Source: Novosphingobium sp. (GTDB lineage Bacteria > Pseudomonadota > Alphaproteobacteria > Sphingomonadales > Sphingomonadaceae). Taken from it: a stretch of DNA of 64,000 nt. Within the stretch, counting starts at the first letter, position 1. Each line of letters begins with the position of its first letter. The position numbers were made by a program, and so were the translations under genes. This document shows positions 26,408 through 35,206 of the stretch, piece by piece. The stretch spans positions 1-64,000 of the forward strand of contig NZ_JAIXZS010000110.1 in NCBI RefSeq assembly GCF_027489515.1, written 5' to 3'. The notes under the pieces were generated by a model. It ran no database searches and was not told where the DNA came from. It saw only the letters and a list, made by a program, of their open reading frames with translations.

Positions 26408-27850
26408 TCAAAATAGACTGTCACGATATCGATCCACCGCTGCGGCAACACGATCCGATATTTCAGGAAACAAAAAGTAAATCAGCGGAAGAACGCTTCC
26501 TTCCGGCTGGAACACTGGATCGTCGCGTTTGATACGGCTAAATATGCCATCCGCCCCTTTCAGTCTCTGACGCCATTTCCCGCTGCCGTCCTGACTGTTC
26601 AAGAGGTCGTTATGACCATAGGCGTCCACTGCACTGTAAAAGGCGATGAACAGGCTTGGACAGGCCTCAGCAACCTGATGCGCCACTTGTACCAGCTTGG
26701 AGAATTTGTAACCCATGGGCTTCCCGTCGCGCGCGCTGTAGAGCGCGGACAGCATGACCCGCGTGGCTTCGTGGCTATCGGGAAACTCGGGCAATTCTAA
26801 CCCGCGCCGTTCATAACGGTCCCGCAATTGCCGCCAGCTTGCACGATTTTCCGGCGTGTGGCGAAACGAACGGCCATGTTCCAGCCAGAACTCGTACAGG
26901 TCAGCTTGATCGATACGGATCGCCATCGCCTTGGCATCATCGGCCTCCTGCTGAATTGCCGCGCGCAAGGCAGCATCGGCGGCATGGAAATCGAACAGGA
27001 AAAGACGCTGGCCATCCCTGTCCTGCGTGAGGTCAGCAAAGGGCACCACCTTCTCCGCCCAAGCATCGGTGATCTTCGCATCATCACGAACCGGCATCCG
27101 GTAATGACATCGCAGGTGGAAGATGCCGGTCCGTTCGGAAAGCTCGGTCGTTTCGTCATCAACGATGAAGATATTGGAATTGTTGGAATAGAGCAGGTCA
27201 TCCGTGGTGAGGCGTCGGTATCCTGCGTCGAAAGACCCGAACACCCAGACGAGTAGGCCTCCCTCCCTGCGATAGAAGGCGCGGCGACCAGCAACCACGC
27301 TGAGGAATGTCGTAGACAGTTGAACCTCGAACGCGATCTTGCCCTGCAGATGTCCCGCCTGGACATCGGGACGCCGGTAACGCCTGGAATCGGCACCTTT
27401 CCAGTTGCGTTCGACCGCGATGTCAGAAAAGTCTGCATCTGCCGCCAAGCTGCGTTCAATCAGGCTCTTGATGTGCTTATGGGGCTGACTTTCCCGGAGC
27501 CCATGATATTTCCGAGCCGTGATTTCTTCCGCGGTCAGGGGTGGTCGGGTCTTGGCGGAACAGGAATCGTCCTCCTCCGATCGATGCCGAAAGAAAAACC
27601 GCTTGTCCGGCGTCGACACAAGATAGACCGGCGTGAGGCATTCCGCGCAAAGGTAGCGCGGATTGCCGCTGTTCATACGCTCAACGATCTGAACACGGTT
27701 GTCGACCAGATCCTGATAGAACTGGCCGCCTATGAGGGTTTTAGCAGTCGGAATCTCGCCGAGGTCAAGATCGATGATCTGGCCAATCTGTGCATCCTCG
27801 ACAGGCGTCGCGTAATCATAGCCTTCTACCGTCACGTTGTTCAGTCCCAT
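26408..27850 (-). CDS. CoiA-like zinc-ribbon and nuclease-like protein (DUF6035-like)
   Basis: This is a 480-residue protein. Residues 55-100 hold a zinc-ribbon-like start (RYLCAECLTPVYLVS, then RFFFRH), followed by a helical segment, then around residues 150-180 a PD-(D/E)XK-like core: RRYRRPDVQAGHLQGKIAFEVQLST. Zinc ribbon plus EVQ nuclease is the layout of competence protein CoiA and of DUF6035-type proteins. The C-terminal 250 residues are helical and charged with no named domain. GC content is lower than in the core region, indicating transfer. It is a lone gene between remnants. A defence or DNA-processing role is possible but not shown. Confidence 0.6.
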   Translation of the reverse strand: MGLNNVTVEGYDYATPVEDAQIGQIIDLDLGEIPTAKTLIGGQFYQDLVDNRVQIVERMNSGNPRYLCAECLTPVYLVSTPDKRFFFRHRSEEDDSCSAKTRPPLTAEEITARKYHGLRESQPHKHIKSLIERSLAADADFSDIAVERNWKGADSRRYRRPDVQAGHLQGKIAFEVQLSTTFLSVVAGRRAFYRREGGLLVWVFGSFDAGYRRLTTDDLLYSNNSNIFIVDDETTELSERTGIFHLRCHYRMPVRDDAKITDAWAEKVVPFADLTQDRDGQRLFLFDFHAADAALRAAIQQEADDAKAMAIRIDQADLYEFWLEHGRSFRHTPENRASWRQLRDRYERRGLELPEFPDSHEATRVMLSALYSARDGKPMGYKFSKLVQVAHQVAEACPSLFIAFYSAVDAYGHNDLLNSQDGSGKWRQRLKGADGIFSRIKRDDPVFQPEGSVLPLIYFLFPEISDRVAAAVDRYRDSLF

Positions 27851-27967
27851 GACGGCAAACTATCATCAGGCGTGGTCTGAACAAACTAGGGAGAATGGCT
27901 TTGACTGAATTCGGCGGTGGCTGAACCCTAGCCGGCTCTGCCGTACGCCGGTCAATGATTTGCAGGT

Positions 27968-28249
27968 CTAAATCTGGATGGACATAAGCGTGCCCACTGC
28001 AAAGCCGAGCACGACAAAAGCCGCGTCGATATCGCTGACGAGCGCGGTCGACACGTTGCGACCGCGATGTGGTTCCTTGAAATGCTCGACCACTGCCGCA
28101 CCATCGAACATGCCAGCACTTATGGCGGTCGGCAGAACGGAGCATGCCTGCGCCAGCGAAGCGAGACCGACGACGCCAGCGGCGATAATGGCCCCGCCCA
28201 GTTCCCGTACCATCACGAGGACCGATCGACGGTATGCCCGGAACGACAT
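27968..28249 (-). CDS. Small two-helix membrane protein
   Basis: This is a 93-residue protein with hydrophobic segments LGGAIIAAGVVGLASLAQACSVL and IDAAFVVLGFAVGTLMSI separated by a polar stretch (EHFKEPHRGRNVS). The ATG at 28249 gives MSFRAYRRSVLV, a basic start before the first helix. No family was recognised. It stands alone in the mosaic region. Confidence 0.45.
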   Translation of the reverse strand: MSFRAYRRSVLVMVRELGGAIIAAGVVGLASLAQACSVLPTAISAGMFDGAAVVEHFKEPHRGRNVSTALVSDIDAAFVVLGFAVGTLMSIQI

Positions 28250-28452
28250 GTTGTGATCCTCATTTGCGCACAGGTCACCCAATTGCCAATCTGGAAATTC
28301 GATAATTCCGACCTCAGGGGGTGGCGTAAAATGGGCCTGACACCCCATGAAAGCGTTGCATGGAAGACAACAGGCTTTGCCCTTTCGCTCTCTTACGAAC
28401 GCGCGATTCTTGAGGATGAATGCGTGTTATCCAAATTCCAAAGGAGAACCTC

Positions 28453-28821
28453 ATGGCGCTTGATTCGCCGCTTCCTCGTCTGGTTTCGCAGTCCGATGAC
28501 ATTTTCCGCGGCCAGATGCCGCTTCCGCCGGAACTGTTTCTCGAAGGCCAACCGGTCTCTGATATCTGGGCGCCCGATTTCGCTCCCGCTGGCAAGCTCG
28601 TCAATCTCGGCATCTGGGTTGGTCAACCGGGTGCCATTGCCGTGCATGGGTATCCGGTCGACGAGTTCTTCACCGTTCTGGAGGGTCATCTCAGGCTTGA
28701 AAATGAAGACGGCAGCGCGATCGAGGTAGGTCCTGGCGAAGCGGCCATTGTCCCGCAAGGATGGAAAGGCGTGTGGCGTACTCTCGAGGAAACCCGCAAG
28801 ACCTTCGCGTCCTTCGCCTAA
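28453..28821 (+). CDS. Cupin-domain protein (DUF861/EutQ-like)
   Basis: This is a 122-residue single cupin: GIWVGQPGAIAVHGYPVDEFFTVLEGHLRLENEDGS is cupin motif 1, with one histidine and the glutamate, and VGPGEAAIVPQGWKGVWRTLE is motif 2, with tryptophan where classic cupins have histidine, as in DUF861. The ATG at 28453 has AAGGAG at 28441-28446. It is followed by a LysR gene on the same strand. Substrate is unknown. Confidence 0.75.
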   Translation: MALDSPLPRLVSQSDDIFRGQMPLPPELFLEGQPVSDIWAPDFAPAGKLVNLGIWVGQPGAIAVHGYPVDEFFTVLEGHLRLENEDGSAIEVGPGEAAIVPQGWKGVWRTLEETRKTFASFA

Positions 28822-28909
28822 AATCATAGAAATAAGTTGCCTTGAAGGCGTGACATTTACCCGCTTGGACAAAGCTGCGATGATCACCCCGGGCTTAAAG
28901 GGGTGGATA

Positions 28910-29842
28910 TTGGATAAGCTGCGTTTCATACCATCTTTGGCGATGCTCCGGGCGTTCGAGGCATTCGGACGCCTGGGCAGCACGCGCAAGGCGGCCCAGG
29001 CGATTGGCATCGACCATGCTGTGGTCAGCCGCCATTTGCACGCGCTCGAAGGCGAACTGGGTACAGCGCTCGTCGAAAGAAAAAGCGGGCATGACTGGCT
29101 CACGCCCGAGGGCCGCGACTATCATGCACAGATTTCCGTCGCCCTCACGCAATTGGCCGACGCGACCGACAATTACCGGCGACGCGAGCAGGGCAAGCTG
29201 ATCATCTGGTGCGCTGCCGGTATAGCGACGTCCTGGCTCGTGCCGCGCCTCCCCGATTTCCGCGAGCAATATCCTGAGATTGATCTCGACTTCCGGCCAT
29301 CGGACAGGCGCGTCGATTTCAGCACCAATGAGGCGGATTCAGAAATCCGCTATCTTCTGGATTCCGAAATACCCGGTCCAAACGATCAACTGCGTACAAC
29401 GTCCCTGTCTCGACCGGACATCTTCCCGGTCGCAAGTCCTGCCTATCGTGACAGCATTGCAGACCGTTTCCGACGCGTCGAAGACATATTGTCCTTCCCG
29501 CTGCTCCATATGGAAAGCACGGATTATTGGCGCGCCTGGCTTGGAGCGCGCGGGATTGCTATCACGAGCGAGGATATCCCCGGCCAACGCATGTGGAATG
29601 CCAGCCTGATGCTGAATGCAGCGCGGCACGGCCAGGGCATCGGTATAGGCAATCGCTTCTTCGTGCGCGAATGGCTCGATTCAGGCGAGCTTGTCCGGCT
29701 CGATCCGGCTGACGAACCTCAGGGCCCCCTTGCATTGGGCGGCTATCATCTCATCGCACGGGAAACGCGGTGGAGCAGTGGCGCGCTCTCGCGTTTCCGG
29801 CAATGGCTTCATAAACAGATCGCGCTCGCGCCGATCGACTGA
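28910..29842 (+). CDS. LysR-family transcriptional regulator (GcvA-like)
   Basis: This is a 310-residue regulator. The N-terminal winged helix is FIPSLAMLRAFEAFGRLGSTRKAAQAIGIDHAVVSRHLHALEGELG; the effector domain follows with LIIWCAAGIATSWLVPRLPDF. The TTG at 28910 is preferred because AAAGGGGTGG stands just before it and the protein then starts as LysR members usually do; an in-frame ATG at 28880 has no ribosome site. It probably controls the neighbouring cupin or metallo-hydrolase genes, which is inferred from position. Confidence 0.82.
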   Translation: MDKLRFIPSLAMLRAFEAFGRLGSTRKAAQAIGIDHAVVSRHLHALEGELGTALVERKSGHDWLTPEGRDYHAQISVALTQLADATDNYRRREQGKLIIWCAAGIATSWLVPRLPDFREQYPEIDLDFRPSDRRVDFSTNEADSEIRYLLDSEIPGPNDQLRTTSLSRPDIFPVASPAYRDSIADRFRRVEDILSFPLLHMESTDYWRAWLGARGIAITSEDIPGQRMWNASLMLNAARHGQGIGIGNRFFVREWLDSGELVRLDPADEPQGPLALGGYHLIARETRWSSGALSRFRQWLHKQIALAPID

Positions 29843-29867
29843 ACCCTGCCTTGGCGCGGGTTCACTT

Positions 29868-30776
29868 TCAGAATTTCAGGCGGTAGCCGGTGTCATCACG
29901 CACGATCCACCCGGCGGTCGGGCTGGTGAAATGGGTGCCGATCACCAGCGTTGGACTGTCCACGAACTGTGAGAGGAAAGTCTGCCGCGTCTCTTCTGAA
30001 ATATGGGGATGGGAATCGAAGCCCGACGACCATTGCGGCCTAGCGATCTGGCACGGGTGGTGCATCATGTCGCCCGTGATAATTGCCCGTTCGCCCTCGG
30101 ATTCCAGAACGATGCTCACATGGCCTGGCGTGTGCCCCGGAGTCGGCATCAGGGAAACGCCCGGCGCCACTACCGCGTCCGTCTCGACCATCGCAACAAG
30201 GCCGGCATCGACGATCGGCTTGACGGAATCGAGGAAGACCGCTCGGTTGTCCATGAGATCGAGTGTCTCTGCCGTCAGGCCGTCAAGACCGGCTTCGCAT
30301 TCCAGACTGGCAAGCCAGTAGCGATATTCTTCTTCCGCGAAGAAATAACGCGCACGAGGGAAAGTCGGCACCCATTCGCCGTCCACCAGCATCGTGTTCC
30401 ATCCGACATGGTCGACATGAAGATGCGTGCAGAGGACCGCGTCGACGCTTTCACGCGTCCAGCCGAGGTTGGCCAGGCTATCGAGAAATGTCGTCGACAG
30501 ACGATTGAATTGCGGAAGATGGCGGTCCTTGTCGTTGCCGGCGCAGGTGTCGACGATCAGCCGGATATCCGGTGTCTCGACCAGCAGGGCATGGATGCTC
30601 GTCTTGAGCCACCCCTCATCCGTCACGAAATGCGGATGGAGCCAGTCGATTTCCTTGACGAGATCCGGTCGGGCATCGGGGAGCGTGGAACCGGGGCGGC
30701 CATTTTCGGACGAACGCTCCAGTTCCACTACCTTTGTGACGGTGAAGGCACCGATCTGCCAGCGTTCCTTGATCAT
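29868..30776 (-). CDS. MBL-fold metallo-hydrolase, lactonase-like
   Basis: This 302-residue enzyme has the zinc motif CTHLHVDHVGWN (about residue 118), MPTPGHTPGHVSIVLES with the next histidine, ITGDMMHHPCQ with the bridging aspartate, and a C-terminal GTHFTSPTAGWI. The arrangement matches cytoplasmic AHL-lactonase/MPH-type hydrolases. The actual substrate cannot be read. The ATG at 30776 has AGGAA upstream. It converges with the LysR gene, 25 bp between stops. Confidence 0.8.
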   Translation of the reverse strand: MIKERWQIGAFTVTKVVELERSSENGRPGSTLPDARPDLVKEIDWLHPHFVTDEGWLKTSIHALLVETPDIRLIVDTCAGNDKDRHLPQFNRLSTTFLDSLANLGWTRESVDAVLCTHLHVDHVGWNTMLVDGEWVPTFPRARYFFAEEEYRYWLASLECEAGLDGLTAETLDLMDNRAVFLDSVKPIVDAGLVAMVETDAVVAPGVSLMPTPGHTPGHVSIVLESEGERAIITGDMMHHPCQIARPQWSSGFDSHPHISEETRQTFLSQFVDSPTLVIGTHFTSPTAGWIVRDDTGYRLKF

Positions 30777-30945
30777 GTTATTCCTCGTGACGGTTGGCGC
30801 GCGCGATCTCACGTCGCGCTCGTGACTGTCCCCGAGCATTGCCCCTGGAACCGTCTTCCGAAGAGATGCCGATGGCATCCCTGATGTTGCTGTCCAGGCA
30901 ACGGCGGGGGAGGCGCAAGGAGCTACCCGCGCCTCCGACCACAGC

Positions 30946-31094
30946 CTACATTCGGTAGGAAGCCGTCACGCCAATCGTGCGCGGACGCAGTGCCGTCTGG
31001 CCGAAGATATACAGGCTGTCGTTGAAATTGCGGTTGTAATTGATAGGCGCCTTATCGAGCAGATTATCGACGAAGAGCGATACATCCACACCGC
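30946..31094 (-). pseudogene. TonB-dependent receptor, C-terminal stub cut by the IS
   Basis: About 49 codons remain: VDVSLFVDNLLDKAPINYNR followed by a tail ending in TIGVTASYRM and a TAG at 30946-30948. This is the typical last barrel strands of a sphingomonad TonB receptor (FVDNLLD, PRTIGV). Upstream coding sequence is replaced by the left end of the IS21 element at 31095. Confidence 0.7.
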
Positions 31095-31123
31095 TGTGTC
31101 AACGGCGGTCTAATTTCCGGCCA

Positions 31124-31150
31124 GCGTGGCGGAGTAAAAGCAGGCCACTG
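31124..31150 (+). repeat. IS21 inner terminal repeat, left copy
   Basis: The left copy contains GGCGGAGTAAAAGCAGGCCA. It pairs in inverted orientation with 33578-33604, identical at 23 of 27 bases, and is likely a transposase binding site. Confidence 0.65.
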
Positions 31151-31166
31151 ATGATGCGCGCGGATG

Positions 31167-31202
31167 ATATGCAAAGGGCCCCGATCGGGGCCCTTTGCAT
31201 AT
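31167..31202. terminator. Perfect 36-bp palindrome inside the IS
   Basis: ATATGCAAAGGGCCCCGA is followed immediately by its exact reverse complement, with no spacer. It lies 19 bp beyond the istB stop. It can act as a bidirectional terminator or shield for the transposase operon; each side ends in an AT-rich arm but no long T-run. Confidence 0.55.
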
Positions 31203-31220
31203 TTGCCGTTTTGCGGCGGG

Positions 31221-32051
31221 TTATTCGGGGGCGGTGGCCTGGTTTTGCTCCGCCCCGGCAGCGCGGCGGCGGCTGGCGGACTGCCGGAGGCGGTAGCTGT
31301 CGCCGTTCATAGTGAGGATACTGACGTGATGGGTGAGACGATCGAGCAGCGCGCCGGTGAGGCGCTCCGAGCCCAGAACCTGTGTCCAGTCCTCGAACGG
31401 AAGGTTGGATGTCACGATCGTCGATCCGCGTTCGTAACGCTGGGAGAAGGTCTCGAACAGCAGTTCGGCGCCCGTGGGCGAGAGCGGGACGTAGCCCAGT
31501 TCATCGACGATGAGCAGCTTCACCGCCGCGAGATCGCGCTGCATCTTGAGCAGCCGCTTTTCATCCCGGGCTTCCATCAACTGGTTCACCAGAGCCGCAG
31601 CCGTCGTGAACGCGACTGTGAAGCCTTTCTGGCAGGCCGCCAGCCCCAGGGCGAGCGCGACGTGGGTCTTTCCGGTCCCACTGTTGCCCAATGCGATGAT
31701 GTTTTCCCGCCGCAGGATATATTCGCCCCGCGCCAGTTCCAGCACGAGCATTTTGTTGAGGCTGGGGATAGCGGTGAAGTCGAACGTGTCGATGCTCTTC
31801 ACCGCCGGGAACCGGGCGGCACGGATCCGACGCTCGACCGTTCGGCGCTCCCGGTCGATCAGTTCCAGTTCGATGAGGCGAAGCAGGTAGCGGCTATGAT
31901 CGATACCGTCGCGCGCGCATTCCCGGGCCAGCTTCTCATATTCGCGCAGCACTGTGGGAAGCTTGAGCTGCTTGAGATGATGCGCGAGCAGAACCTGCGG
32001 CGTGCCTGCCGTGGTGCCGGCGGGCATTTTGTCTTCGCTCGCCCGGCTCAT
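31221..32051 (-). CDS. istB: IstB, IS21 transposition helper ATPase
   Basis: This 276-residue AAA+ protein of the DnaC/IstB family recruits and activates the IstA transposase at target DNA. Walker A is ALGNSGTGKTHVALALGL (about residue 105), Walker B LLIVDELGYVPLSPTGAELLF, sensor STIVTSNLPFEDW. It appears intact. Its start overlaps the istA stop by 4 bp, the usual coupling in this IS family. Confidence 0.92.
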   Translation of the reverse strand: MSRASEDKMPAGTTAGTPQVLLAHHLKQLKLPTVLREYEKLARECARDGIDHSRYLLRLIELELIDRERRTVERRIRAARFPAVKSIDTFDFTAIPSLNKMLVLELARGEYILRRENIIALGNSGTGKTHVALALGLAACQKGFTVAFTTAAALVNQLMEARDEKRLLKMQRDLAAVKLLIVDELGYVPLSPTGAELLFETFSQRYERGSTIVTSNLPFEDWTQVLGSERLTGALLDRLTHHVSILTMNGDSYRLRQSASRRRAAGAEQNQATAPE

Positions 32052-33547
32052 GCCGCCATTCCCGGTATGAGCGCGGCATAGTCGGCGGCGCGTGTCGTCT
32101 TCACCTCCATTCTGGGGAGGTGGGGATAGGCCGCAAGATCGAGCCTAGCGGGCCTGCGCTCAATGCGCGCCAGCGCGATCTGCTTGACCGCATCAAAGCC
32201 GATGGCGCCGATATGGATCGCCTCGGTCACGGCGAAGGTCACCACCTCCATCGGGATCGCCTCGAGCAGGCGCAGGACCTGGATAAATTCGCGCTTGCCC
32301 TTGTTCCCCATGCGGGCTTCGAGAAGGTGACGCAGATGCTGGAACGCCTCGGGCAAGGCCCAGTCCTGTAGCGCGGCGGCCTGATCGAGCGCATTGGGCT
32401 TGGTCTCGATCAGCGCCAGATAATGGAGCGGGTTCGCCACGAACATGGCTTCACCATAACAGCGCGGGTGACGGGCGATCTCCTCGCCGCCGCACAGGAT
32501 GACGACCCGATCGACGAAGCCCTTCACCACGACATCCTGGAAGCCGTAGCGGGTCGGAACCGAGTAATCGTTGGTCCGGTAGCGCACCAGCGCGGTCGAG
32601 GACACGCGCGCACTCCTCGTCTCGCACGGTTCGAACAGGCCCATCGGCAAGGGACGCAAGGCCGCCAGATCGGCCACGAGCCGCTCGCCGATCGTCTGGC
32701 TGTGCCGACCGGCCCGTTCCTCCTGTCGCATACGACAGCGGCGCTCCAGTTCAGCGTTGAAGGCGTCGTAACTCGCGGCGTGCGGAATCGGTACCATGAA
32801 GTGCGATCGCGCATGCTTCACCAAGCCTTCGACTTTCCCCTTGTCGTTGCCTTTGCCGGGACGCCCGAACCGATCCGTGAACAGATAGTGGCTGACCAGC
32901 CCGGTAAAGGCCTGCGTGCGCTCGCGCTTGCCGTCGCCGCAAATCTTCGCGACCGCGATTTTCGTGTTATCGTACAGGATCGAGCACGGCACTCCGCCAA
33001 AGAAGGCGAACGCCGACACGTGCCCATCGAGAAAGGCCTCGGTCGTCTCCGCAGGATAGGCCTTCACGAAGCAGGCATCCGACTGCGGCAGGTCCATGCA
33101 GAAGAAGTGAACCTTCTGCCGAACGCCGTCGATCACCCCCACCGCTTCGCCAAAATCCACCTGCGCGTGCCCCGGCGGATGCGCCAGCGGCACGAACGTC
33201 TCGCGGCTGCGCGCCCGGCTCTGCCGCACATAATCCTTCACCACCGTGTAGCCGCCGCCATAACCATGCTCGTCCCGCAGCCGCTCGAATATCCGCTTGG
33301 CCGTGTGTCGCTGCTTCAGCGGAGCAACCCGGTCTTCTCCCAGGATCGCGTCGATCACCGGTAGCAATGCCCCAAGCTTGGGCTTCGCTACAGGCTTCTT
33401 GCGCGTGTATCCGGGCGGCAGCGAAAACCGACACATCTTCGAAATCGTATCCCGGCTCAGACCGAATACCTTCGCCGCCTCCCGCTGGCTGTTCCCTTCC
33501 ACAAACACAAAGCGCCGAACCGCTGCATAACTCTCCACGGCAAACAT
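32048..33547 (-). CDS. istA: IstA, IS21 transposase
   Basis: This 499-residue DDE transposase has an N-terminal helix-turn-helix (REAAKVFGLSRDTISKMCRF), then the rve catalytic core with AQVDFGEA (first Asp), CSILYDNTKIA (second Asp) and NDKGKVEGLVKHAR (Glu), and a C-terminal DNA-binding part. All catalytic residues are present and the frame is intact, so the element may be active. The ATG at 33547 (MFAVESYAAVRRFVF) matches the family start; an in-frame GTG at 33580 lies in the terminal repeat. Confidence 0.92.
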   Translation of the reverse strand: MFAVESYAAVRRFVFVEGNSQREAAKVFGLSRDTISKMCRFSLPPGYTRKKPVAKPKLGALLPVIDAILGEDRVAPLKQRHTAKRIFERLRDEHGYGGGYTVVKDYVRQSRARSRETFVPLAHPPGHAQVDFGEAVGVIDGVRQKVHFFCMDLPQSDACFVKAYPAETTEAFLDGHVSAFAFFGGVPCSILYDNTKIAVAKICGDGKRERTQAFTGLVSHYLFTDRFGRPGKGNDKGKVEGLVKHARSHFMVPIPHAASYDAFNAELERRCRMRQEERAGRHSQTIGERLVADLAALRPLPMGLFEPCETRSARVSSTALVRYRTNDYSVPTRYGFQDVVVKGFVDRVVILCGGEEIARHPRCYGEAMFVANPLHYLALIETKPNALDQAAALQDWALPEAFQHLRHLLEARMGNKGKREFIQVLRLLEAIPMEVVTFAVTEAIHIGAIGFDAVKQIALARIERRPARLDLAAYPHLPRMEVKTTRAADYAALIPGMAA

Positions 33548-33577
33548 CCCTGGCCGCTCCAAAAGGAGCAGCCTAAC

Positions 33578-33604
33578 CAATGGCCGGCTTTTACACCGCC
33601 GCGC
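33578..33604 (-). repeat. IS21 inner terminal repeat, right copy
   Basis: On the minus strand this copy contains GGCGGTGTAAAAGCCGGCCA. It is the partner of the left copy at 31124-31150. Confidence 0.65.
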
Positions 33605-33639
33605 TCAGCAAATCGCAGGCGCTCCATTGGCCTGGTTTG

Positions 33640-34212
33640 TCACCGCCCTCCACAGTCGATCTTGCGCTCGCGCAAGGCCCGGGCGCCAAGATCCCAAAGC
33701 TCGATATCAACCGTGTACGCCTCGCCCACCCGGAAGTCGTCGACATCGACCAGCCCCGCCTCTCGGGCACGCATGCCGATCCGATCGCGCGGTGTGACCT
33801 CGGCAATCGTTTCCACATTGGCGATGAATGAGGAAAAGGCCGGGTTCTGTCGCCCAGGCTGAACGCCTTGGCCGTAAGCGTCGAGCTTGCGCTGGAACTC
33901 GGTCAGTTCATCGCTCGAGGAGAAGAGGACAAGCGTGCGATCCTCGTCGCTCGAAAGGACGGTCAGGCCGACGCGATTCCATTCCTCTTCGAGCAAAGGT
34001 CCGCTCATCTGAACCCGCAAGATCAACGACGGATCGACCGCATCAGGACGACGACGCTGGCGCTGGGCGGCTACGGCCTGATCGAGCTCCTGCCCCAGAC
34101 GATCGCTATGCCCGCGTGGATTGCGCTGGGGAGGAGGCCCGCCGCCCCCATTCTTGCGACGGGGCAGGCGCTCGGGCAGCCGCAACAGCTGCAGGTGATC
34201 ATAACGCGCCAC
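33640..34212 (-). pseudogene. IetS-type S8 (subtilisin-like) protease, truncated by the IS
   Basis: The 190 codons left encode the N-terminal region typical of S8 proteases paired with an AAA ATPase: YDHLQLLRLPERLPRRKNGG, VDPSLILRVQMSG, LTVLSSDEDRTLVLFSSSDE and YTVDIELWDLG. The last four codons and stop come from the IS end; native sequence stops at 33655. The catalytic Asp-His-Ser domain, which should follow, is absent, so the protein cannot be a protease. It starts with GTG 10 bp after the ATPase gene. IetAS (ATPase plus subtilase) is a described anti-phage system. Confidence 0.75.
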
Positions 34213-34222
34213 GCGGCGGGGA

Positions 34223-35206
34223 TCAGGCGGTCATGCGGTCGGCTCTGCGCCGACGACGACGTTCATCGGCAATCGCGTGAAGGAAATCCTGCTCCCTGAC
34301 CTGTTTTCTTTTGTCGATCACCGAGGCCTTGATCGCCTGGACGCAGATGCGGTCCAGCTCGGCATAGGAATAACCCGATAGCTCTCCGAGATGCCCCTGC
34401 GGGTCGAAAGCCAGCGCGACATTCTTGAACTTCATCGTGAGGAAACGCGCGATCATGCGGGTCTCGGGAGGATCGAACCAGATCACCTCATCAAAGCGTC
34501 GCCAGATGGCTGGATCCAGCGATTGATCGAGATTGGTGGCAGCGACCAGAAAGCCCTTGGGCTCGATACGGTCGATGAAGATCAGCAGGCTGTTGACGAC
34601 GCGCCGCAGTTCATTGTGCTCGCCCCCGTCCTCGCGGGCGCGGGCCAGGGCATCAAATTCGTCGAAGAAGAGGACCGTGGGCTGCTTGCGGGCGAACTCG
34701 AACAGCTTGCGGACATTGGTCGCGGTTTCGCCCAAATAGGAGGAGATCAGGCGGTCAAGCTTGACGATGTAGAGCGGCATGCCGAGCTCAGCGGCAAAGA
34801 TCTCCGCGCAGAGCGTCTTGCCGCAGCCCGGAGGGCCGCAGAACAGCAACTTGGAGCGGACCGGCAGGCCGCGACGGCGGACATCGTCGGCCCGCCGAAA
34901 TTCCCGCAGCAGATCGAGGAAGATGCGGATATTCTCGCTCGAGAGGATGATATCCTGCTTGTTGTGGGTTGGCTCGACCAGTTCGATGAAGTCGCCGGCG
35001 GCTTCGGGGAAAGGAATGAGCGGCGCAAGTGCCTTGGGCTTTGCCGGGCGAGATGGCGCCGCATCAAGGGAACGGCGAAGAGAGCGCGCAAGTACACGAT
35101 TGTTTTTCTTCTCTTCCTCACTGATGATCTGCTCGGCCACGGCGCGGAACTCCTCGTCCTTGCCGTAGCTGGCCAGCAATTTCTTCATCAGTTCACCGCG
35201 CGCCAT
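34223..35206 (-). CDS. IetA-type AAA+ ATPase of an anti-phage pair
   Basis: This is a 327-residue AAA+ ATPase with a short helical N-terminus (MKKLLASYGKDEEFRAVAEQ). Walker A is LLFCGPPGCGKTLCAEIFAAE (about residue 125), then an SSYLGETATNVRKLFEFAR pore-loop/box, Walker B TVLFFDEFDALARAR, sensor 1 LVAATNLDQSLDPAIWRRF with arginine finger. The partner S8 protease gene follows directly. The pairing is that of IetAS; the assignment rests on this neighbourhood and on the protease N-terminus. The ATG at 35206 precedes the conserved part; longer frames upstream look non-coding. Confidence 0.75.
   Translation of the reverse strand: MARGELMKKLLASYGKDEEFRAVAEQIISEEEKKNNRVLARSLRRSLDAAPSRPAKPKALAPLIPFPEAAGDFIELVEPTHNKQDIILSSENIRIFLDLLREFRRADDVRRRGLPVRSKLLFCGPPGCGKTLCAEIFAAELGMPLYIVKLDRLISSYLGETATNVRKLFEFARKQPTVLFFDEFDALARAREDGGEHNELRRVVNSLLIFIDRIEPKGFLVAATNLDQSLDPAIWRRFDEVIWFDPPETRMIARFLTMKFKNVALAFDPQGHLGELSGYSYAELDRICVQAIKASVIDKRKQVREQDFLHAIADERRRRRRADRMTA

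Larger units (their letters stand above)
31095..33654 (-). mobile_element. IS21-family insertion sequence (about 2.56 kb)
   Basis: It encodes istA and istB in the IS21 order. Both ends begin TGTG...GGCGGT (31095 onward; mirrored at 33654). Inner terminal repeats at 31124-31150 and 33578-33604 match at 23 of 27 bases in inverted orientation, the multiple terminal repeats expected for IS21. The left flank is a TonB receptor fragment and the right flank is the S8 protease gene. No 4-8 bp target duplication is visible (CACCGC versus GTCGAT), which suggests deletion or recombination after insertion. Confidence 0.82.
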
